A stretch of 12,874 nucleotides of DNA from an uncultured Bacilli bacterium (GTDB lineage Bacteria > Bacillota_I > Bacilli_A > RF39 > UBA660). Below are positions 9,356 to 12,874 of this stretch, one piece after another. Location: positions 1-12,874 of the forward strand of contig CANQXM010000032.1 of the NCBI GenBank assembly GCA_947627835.1. The letters are read 5' to 3'. Position 1 is the stretch's first letter, and each line of letters opens with the position of its first letter. A program made the position numbers and the translations under genes. Below the pieces are notes generated by a model. The model was given only the letters and a program-made list of their open reading frames with translations, made no database searches and was not told the DNA's origin.

Positions 9356-9382
9356 TTGGTTTATAGAAAAGGAGAATGTTTT

Positions 9383-9823
9383 ATGAATAATGTAGTAACC
9401 ATTACATCAAGATTTAGCTTGATACGTGTATTAGATGACACGCAAATTGCAGTAAATCTAACGGAGCCGGTGCAAAGTCTTTCGTTTAAGTTATCCTTTG
9501 ACGAATCGCTTTTTGAATTTATTCCCGGTTCGGTTGTCAGTATTTTGAGAACCAATTTGATTAATACGGATACTCCTGGTGTTATTGCTTATAGCGGAAC
9601 GGCCAATGGCGGAAAAGGTTCTAAAAAGGTCGGATTTACTTTTAAAGCTATTAAGAAGTCTTCTACTTGTACTTTTCAAGTGACGGATCTTGTTATTGAC
9701 AATATTCCGGTTTCACAAAGTCCTATGTTAGACGTGAATGTTTTGCCTTTTGTTATTCGTGGTGCTAGTAGTTTGCCACTTGTTGATGATACCAAGAAGG
9801 ATGATACGGAGGATGTGTTATGA
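9383..9823 (+). CDS. Small cohesin-like domain protein, first of a tandem pair
   Basis: 146 residues from ATG 9383, chosen because AAAAGGAG (9367-9374) precedes it at 8 bases and because the paralogue downstream starts at the same place (MNQEAFITSRF against MNNVVTITSRF here). Residues about 7-125 look like one cohesin-type beta-sandwich: a strand with DTQIAVNL, then SLSFKLSFDESLFEF (the usual F-x-L-x-Y/F-D-x-x-L-F/L segment), VIAYSGTANGG, VGFTFKAIK and FQVTDLVI. Such domains bind dockerins on cellulosome scaffoldins, normally outside the cell. Here there is no signal peptide, membrane helix or sorting motif, and the protein ends in an acidic, hydrophilic tail (VDDTKKDDTEDVL). Assignment is from pattern recognition only; a related carbohydrate-binding-module-like beta-sandwich is the alternative. 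It overlaps the next gene by ATGA and is divergent from the dockerin-bearing protease. Confidence 0.75.
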   Translation: MNNVVTITSRFSLIRVLDDTQIAVNLTEPVQSLSFKLSFDESLFEFIPGSVVSILRTNLINTDTPGVIAYSGTANGGKGSKKVGFTFKAIKKSSTCTFQVTDLVIDNIPVSQSPMLDVNVLPFVIRGASSLPLVDDTKKDDTEDVL

Positions 9824-10061
9824 ATCAAGAAGCTTTTATTACTTCTAGATTTAATTTTATTCGTGTTCTTGATGAAACACAAATTTCTTTAAATCTTACT
9901 GAACCTGTTAAAAGTTTATCTTTTAAGTTATCTTATGATGAAACGCTCTTTGAGTACCTTCCTGAATCCGTTGTCAGTATTCTACGAACCAATTTAGTAA
10001 ATACAGATACTCCTGGTGTTATTGCTTATAGCGGAACGGCCAATGGCGGAAAAGGTTCTAA
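9569..10061 (+). repeat. Two copies of an identical 56-base block within the cohesin-like paralogues
   Basis: Bases 9569-9624 and 10006-10061 are identical, including third codon positions, while flanking parts of the two genes differ at many silent sites. The block encodes DTPGVIAYSGTANGGKGSK (the last codon incomplete). The spacing of 437 bases equals the gene-to-gene offset. Confidence 0.85.
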
Positions 10062-10257
10062 GAAAGTTGGGTTTACTTTTAAGGCCATTAAGGAATCTTC
10101 AACTTGCACTTTTCAAGTTACGGATCTCGTTATTAACAATGTTCCTTTTTCACAAAGTCCGACGCTCAATGTTAGTATCTTTCCATTTGTGATTCATGAT
10201 GCTGAAGCACAAAGAGTGGTGGATGATACCCATCCGGATCAAAAAGTTCATCAATAA
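9820..10257 (+). CDS. Small cohesin-like domain protein, second of a tandem pair
   Basis: 145 residues. The start overlaps the previous stop (ATGA) and has GGAGG at 9808-9812, so translation is coupled. By hand alignment it shares about 98 of 119 residues with the upstream paralogue over the core, including an unbroken 31-residue run beginning at NTDTPGVIAY. The cohesin-like features are the same: SLSFKLSYDETLFEY, VIAYSGTANGG, VGFTFKAIK, FQVTDLVI. The C-terminal tail differs (VVDDTHPDQKVHQ) but is again polar. It too lacks an export signal. Most substitutions are conservative, which suggests a tandem duplication with both copies under selection. Whether the two copies differ in partner, or dimerise, cannot be seen from sequence. 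A strong terminator follows directly. Confidence 0.75.
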   Translation: MNQEAFITSRFNFIRVLDETQISLNLTEPVKSLSFKLSYDETLFEYLPESVVSILRTNLVNTDTPGVIAYSGTANGGKGSKKVGFTFKAIKESSTCTFQVTDLVINNVPFSQSPTLNVSIFPFVIHDAEAQRVVDDTHPDQKVHQ

Positions 10258-10265
10258 AAAAGCCA

Positions 10266-10306
10266 ATAAAACCCCTATTGAGTTCTATACTCGATTGGGG
10301 TTTTAT
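10266..10306 (+). terminator. Intrinsic terminator of the cohesin-like operon
   Basis: ATAAAACCCC (10266-10275) pairs with GGGGTTTTAT (10297-10306). An inner six-pair stem (TTGAGT/ACTCGA, one G-T wobble) and a TCTAT loop sit across a small internal loop. Moderately T-rich sequence follows. It starts nine bases after the stop codon, and its symmetric AAAA/TTTT base could work in both directions. Confidence 0.85.
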
Positions 10307-10448
10307 GTTTATAAATAATCATTTATATATGCATTTAAAATGCTTTTCTTTATTCTTCATGGCTTTCGTAACGTTGTATCTGGTACCATATTTTTTTAAA
10401 AGTTTTTATATAAATAAATTATTGTTGTTACCTCAGTATTTTTTTAAT

Positions 10449-10487
10449 ATAATGTCGGGTATAAACTAATTAAATACCCGACATTAT
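10449..10487. repeat. Perfect 14-bp inverted repeat, hairpin without T-tract
   Basis: ATAATGTCGGGTAT (10449-10462) and ATACCCGACATTAT (10474-10487) are exact reverse complements around an 11-base AT-rich loop. No T-run follows on either strand, so it is not a standard terminator. It could be the foldback end of a mobile element, a protein-binding site, or an mRNA 3' end stabiliser. Confidence 0.8.
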
Positions 10488-10648
10488 GTATCAAGGCTAT
10501 TTCTTAATTTAGAATACATACACGTTCAGCATACTAGTTCGTACATTATAAATAGTTGAATTTTACATGTCTACTCATAACTGATGTCATAATATACCGA
10601 GTACGTTGGCATTATATTCAGTATAAATATATATCAAATATTCCTTTT

Positions 10649-11500
10649 TTATATCGTAACTTCTTCTTCGATTAAAATATTAGTTATGCATTCTAATGAA
10701 TCAAATAAGTCATCAAAAGATATATTACTAGAATATGGAGCAGTAATTTGATAATTTTTCCACAATTTAATCAGTTGTTTACTTGATTTCATATTATTTA
10801 ATTGTTCTTTAATATTTTCTATATTTAATTCAGTTTCTCTATATTTGAAAGTATTTCTAATTGCTAAAACAAGATTTTTAAAGTCTATTTTTTCTTTATT
10901 ATCATTTATCAAAACATAAATATCATAAAAATCTTTCATTCTAGTATTATAAATATCCCTGTCTATAACAGTTTGATACTTTTCAGCAATAAGAGTTTCC
11001 AATGTGTATGCGATAATTGGTATTTTTTTATCTTCAAAATGTGAATTATACATATAATGAATTTCTCTTGGAGTTATTCTATCTCCTGTTGTAAGCTCTA
11101 TGGCAAGATAAACTTTTAAATTATCCATAGCTGCTAAAATGTTTATTTTAAATCCTCCATATTCACTTTCTTGCCTTATATCTTTAACACTTTCAATTTC
11201 AAATTTTATTCCATCATCAACTCTTACATTTAATATTTCTGTTATTATTTCTATTACATTATCTTTTTCAAGAGGCAAACTCTTTAATGTTGCATCCATA
11301 TCCTTTGTTGTTCTTTCATCATCACCGATAATAGAAGAAAGTAATAATCCACCTTTTAAAATAATATTATGTTTATATTTGCTTTTTGAAAGTCTTTCTA
11401 AAATATGCTCAAAAAAATACATTTGATATAGTTGGGCTGATACATTGCTATTTCCTTTTGCTTTTTTTGAAATGATGTTTTTTAATTTGTCTTTATTCAC
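10649..11500 (-). CDS. abiEii: AbiEii/AbiGii-family nucleotidyltransferase toxin (type IV TA)
   Basis: 283 residues, of usual family length. The nucleotidyltransferase core is visible: LKGG at 48-51, then RTTKDMDATLK with Asp67 and Asp69 as the metal-binding pair, and the downstream conserved helix AEKYQTVIDRD...RMKDFYDIY, with Lys174, Arg187, Lys189, Asp190 and Asp193. AbiE toxins halt growth, and related MenT enzymes add nucleotides to tRNA 3' ends; the target of this copy is not visible. All the expected catalytic residues are present, so it should be active. It starts with GTG whose first base is the last base of the antitoxin TAG stop, with GGAGG (11515-11511) ten bases upstream: tight translational coupling that keeps the toxin dependent on antitoxin translation. 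The context is an accessory region and a role in phage defence is known for the family. Confidence 0.9.
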   Translation of the reverse strand: MNKDKLKNIISKKAKGNSNVSAQLYQMYFFEHILERLSKSKYKHNIILKGGLLLSSIIGDDERTTKDMDATLKSLPLEKDNVIEIITEILNVRVDDGIKFEIESVKDIRQESEYGGFKINILAAMDNLKVYLAIELTTGDRITPREIHYMYNSHFEDKKIPIIAYTLETLIAEKYQTVIDRDIYNTRMKDFYDIYVLINDNKEKIDFKNLVLAIRNTFKYRETELNIENIKEQLNNMKSSKQLIKLWKNYQITAPYSSNISFDDLFDSLECITNILIEEEVTI

Positions 11501-12099
11501 TATAACAATACCTCCATATATTCACTTACTTTCTTTTCAATTTTCATAATCTTGGCATACTTTGTAAGTTTACTTAAATTTTTATTTTTACTTCTAGCGT
11601 ACTCTTTTAGTGCTTTTGAAAATATTTCTCCATCAATTTTGTTTTTATTTTTTATAATATCGCAAATAGTTCTTTCAATATCATATACTTTAATTTTCAT
11701 ACCAAAAGGAGATGACATTTCTATTACTCCTAAATCTAAAATATCTCTATTAACAAAATTAAGGATTACATTTTTTTGCTTTTGTAAAACACCGCTATAT
11801 CCAAAAGGCAAAGTAATGTTGTATAAAAGAGGTGTACGATCTGATAAATTGTGTAAATATAAAGCCGTAGACATTGAAAATCTGGCATTTTTACTTTTAG
11901 AGGCTATTTTATAATATTCATCTTCTATATAATTTGGAAGTCCATAATAGCCTTTTGAAATTCTTACTAATTTTCCTGTCTTTACCATATTTGTTAAAAA
12001 TCTTCTTTCAATTCCATTATTTACAACCTCGCTTGTCGTAACATAGCCATTATTTTTTTTTACAATTTTTAAAATTTTATCATAATTCATATTTTTCAT
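11500..12099 (-). CDS. abiEi: AbiEi-family antitoxin / autorepressor
   Basis: 199 residues. The N-terminal 60 residues form the winged-helix domain of this family (YVTTSEVVNNGIERRFLTNM, then LVRISKGYYGLP). The C-terminal part has the usual ALYLHNLSDRTP and VYDIERTICDIIKNK segments. AbiEi proteins are type IV antitoxins: they oppose AbiEii without forming a stable complex and repress their own promoter by binding inverted repeats. The ATG at 12099 is taken as the start because AAAGGG lies just upstream; a second ATG three codons later is possible. It is the first gene of the pair, which is the standard order, and an inverted repeat covers its candidate promoter and ribosome binding site. Confidence 0.88.
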   Translation of the reverse strand: MKNMNYDKILKIVKKNNGYVTTSEVVNNGIERRFLTNMVKTGKLVRISKGYYGLPNYIEDEYYKIASKSKNARFSMSTALYLHNLSDRTPLLYNITLPFGYSGVLQKQKNVILNFVNRDILDLGVIEMSSPFGMKIKVYDIERTICDIIKNKNKIDGEIFSKALKEYARSKNKNLSKLTKYAKIMKIEKKVSEYMEVLL

Positions 12100-12128
12100 C
12101 GTTCCCTTTCTAACTAAAATTTTATCAT
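12071..12128 (-). repeat. 13-base direct repeat spanning the abiE -10 and the abiEi 5' end
   Basis: AAAATTTTATCAT occurs at 12071-12083, inside abiEi codons, and at 12116-12128, over the candidate -10. They are 45 bases apart in the same orientation. AT-rich sequence makes chance plausible, but the placement is suggestive. Confidence 0.5.
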
Positions 12129-12147
12129 TTATTCGTTAAAAAGGGAA
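12102..12147 (-). promoter_or_regulatory. abiE promoter with candidate AbiEi operator
   Basis: TTCCCTTTCTAAC (12102-12114) and GTTAAAAAGGGAA (12135-12147) are inverted repeats matching at 12 of 13 positions. Between and within them, on the - strand, lie a -10-like TAAAAT (12124-12119) and, 17 bases upstream, a weak -35-like TTCCCT (12147-12142) inside the distal half-site. The proximal half-site covers the ribosome binding site. AbiEi antitoxins are known to repress by binding inverted repeats, so this is the expected place for the operator. Confidence 0.6.
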
Positions 12148-12308
12148 TAGTTTTTACAATTTTTTATTTTTTTACCTCCAATAACTCCTTTATTACTGAT
12201 AAAAATTATTATCATGAATTTACAGAGTTACTTGATAAGTATTGGGGAAAACATTCTTTTCCTTCTATTTTGTCTTATGAACTTGAAGATAAAAAAGGGA
12301 TTATATGA
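12114..12308 (+). pseudogene. 3' remnant of a beheaded gene
   Basis: After a stop at 12111-12113 this frame stays open for 64 codons but has no ATG, GTG or TTG start. The part from about 12168 reads like real protein (FITDKNYYHEFTELLDKYWG, then HSFPSILSYELEDKKGII) and ends at TGA 12306-12308, which overlaps the ATG of the next gene by ATGA, as in a coupled operon. The upstream part is simple AT-rich sequence that overlaps the abiE promoter. Interpretation: the C-terminal tail of a larger gene whose front was lost when the AbiE module arrived or when the region was deleted. The family is not recognised. Confidence 0.5.
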
Positions 12309-12745
12309 ATAAAAAGATATCCAAAAGTTTTTTTCAGGTATTGCTTTATTTGAAATTAATGTGTGCAAAAATCAAAGGTGGCAACAGTGAATTTGGTATC
12401 ATTGGTACTCAACATCATTTTATAAACAATCTTGAAAATGGTAAAATACTTGCAAAATATGAGAAAGAGCTTAATCAAAACGAATATTTAATCAATGAAA
12501 TATTTACTAATTTGTATTCTGATATTAAGAATGTTTATTATAAAAGAACTAAGGAAGATAATTATATTTTCAATGCAAATAGCAAATCCGAAAAAGAACT
12601 CATTGCAATTACTAATTTTGAAGGAAGAATTCATAAGAATAATAGTCCAAGAAAAAAATATCTCAGTGGGGTTCTTGGTGGAATTCCTATGCCTGCAGAT
12701 ATCGATTTTGAGGAGTTAATTCGCAATTTTAACATAGAGGACTAG
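12305..12745 (+). CDS. Unrecognised 146-residue protein coupled to the truncated gene
   Basis: Not recognised. It starts at ATG 12305 with AAAAAAGGG close upstream and overlaps the stop of the preceding remnant. It is a soluble, charged alpha/beta protein with no signal peptide or membrane helix. Visible features are an N-terminal helix (FFQVLLYLKLMCAKIKGG), a central Glu/Asn-rich helical part around LAKYEKELNQNEYLINEIF, and a C-terminal basic-then-hydrophobic stretch (RIHKNNSPRKKYLSGVLGG, then IPMPADIDFEELI). The conserved-looking Asn/Arg/Lys segment could be functional, but I assign no activity. Its operon partner has lost its 5' end, so it may have lost its promoter. The location next to a TA module suggests an accessory or defence-type gene. 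Confidence 0.6.
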   Translation: MNKKISKSFFQVLLYLKLMCAKIKGGNSEFGIIGTQHHFINNLENGKILAKYEKELNQNEYLINEIFTNLYSDIKNVYYKRTKEDNYIFNANSKSEKELIAITNFEGRIHKNNSPRKKYLSGVLGGIPMPADIDFEELIRNFNIED

Positions 12746-12843
12746 CAATTTATGAAGCAGTTAAATTATACATAAGAAAAGTAGCACTATTTTTTGTGGC
12801 TCTAGATAATCTACTGGGGAGCAAAAGTTAATTAAAGCATTAT

Positions 12844-12870
12844 AAAATAAGGGTTTGTCCCTTATTTTTT
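12844..12870 (+). terminator. Intrinsic terminator after the 146-residue protein
   Basis: AAATAAGGG (12845-12853) pairs with CCCTTATTT (12859-12867) around TTTGT, followed by more T. It lies about 100 bases after the stop codon. The intervening 12746-12843 shows no supported gene. Confidence 0.8.
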
Positions 12871-12874
12871 ATGT

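Larger units (their letters stand above)
9048..9382. other. Divergent regulatory region between the subtilase and cohesin-like operons
   Basis: 335 bases without a credible gene. It contains the terminator-like hairpin, candidate promoters for both directions, and several dyads: the palindrome TTTGCAAA at 9081-9088, TGCAAA/TTTGCA at 9233-9238/9245-9250, and TTAGTAAA/TTTACTAA at 9252-9259/9293-9300. A T-rich tract fills 9311-9350. An upstream in-frame extension of the first cohesin-like gene (from 9290) is not favoured, because it lacks a ribosome binding site and its paralogue has no such extension. Confidence 0.6.
10258..10648. other. Gene-free junction between the cohesin-like operon and the AbiE module
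   Basis: 391 bases with no supported gene. It holds the terminator at 10266-10306, a small palindrome GCATTTAAAATGC at 10331-10343, and the perfect 14-bp inverted repeat at 10449-10487. A 63-codon frame (10278-10469) begins inside the terminator and ends inside the inverted repeat, so it is not credible. The part from 10490 to 10640 is less T-rich than its surroundings and shows nothing recognisable. Confidence 0.6.

Noticed and set aside
9290..9382. 31-residue N-terminal extension of the first cohesin-like protein that could look like a signal sequence
   Set aside because: No ribosome binding site at 9290, Phe/Tyr-rich translation of a T-rich spacer, and the paralogue starts at the equivalent of 9383 after a strong ribosome binding site.
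10278..10469. 63-codon + strand frame with hydrophobic composition
   Set aside because: It starts inside the terminator, has no ribosome binding site and ends in the inverted repeat; the hydrophobicity is what T-rich DNA gives.
10495..10615. Minus-strand frame with short peptide-like pieces interrupted by TAG and TGA downstream of abiEii
   Set aside because: Three short pieces with two stops in about 45 codons are compatible with chance, and nothing is recognisable in them.
12746..12832. Short + strand frame without a start (IYEAVKLYIRKVALFFVALD) after the 146-residue gene
   Set aside because: About 30 codons, no start codon and no recognised family; it could be a remnant but cannot be separated from chance.
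1..12874. CRISPR arrays, tRNA or rRNA genes, transposase genes
   Set aside because: Looked for and not seen.

Overview
The window is low-GC DNA with short intergenic gaps and AGGAG-type ribosome binding sites. TGA is used as a stop and Trp is encoded by TGG, so the standard bacterial code applies. Together with the surface-protein content (BspA-type leucine-rich repeats, Ig-like modules, cadherin-like beta-sandwich, dockerin), this suggests an uncultured gut Firmicute of the Bacilli/Erysipelotrichia/RF39 kind. That placement is inference; there is no rRNA or marker gene here.

Layout. (1) 1-3521, + strand: the end of a surface-polysaccharide locus. It holds a flippase fused to a GT-B glycosyltransferase (5' end outside the window), translationally coupled to a UDP-galactopyranose-mutase-like flavoprotein, and closes on a terminator shared with the convergent operon. 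(2) 9047-3563, - strand: a two-gene surface operon. The first gene is a 1374-residue subtilase with a complete catalytic tetrad, BspA-type LRRs, Ig-like modules and a C-terminal dockerin. The second is a secreted, membrane-anchored Ig/cadherin-like protein. A terminator-like hairpin lies in the leader of the protease gene. (3) 9383-10257, + strand, divergent from the protease: two overlapping paralogous genes for small cohesin-like proteins with no signal peptide. (4) 10258-10648: a 391-base non-coding junction holding a terminator and a perfect 14-bp inverted repeat. (5) 12099-10649, - strand: an AbiEi/AbiEii (type IV) toxin-antitoxin pair with a good candidate operator. (6) 12114-12874, + strand: the 3' remnant of a beheaded gene, coupled to an unrecognised 146-residue protein, then a terminator.

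Working together. The most interesting unit is the divergent pair of loci in (2) and (3): a dockerin-bearing surface protease beside two cohesin-like proteins. Cohesins and dockerins are binding partners in cellulosomes, so the neighbours may form a small non-cellulosomal docking system. The missing export signals on the cohesin-like proteins are the puzzle. Regions 4-6 look like accessory DNA: a TA module that appears to have landed on, or been left beside, a truncated gene.
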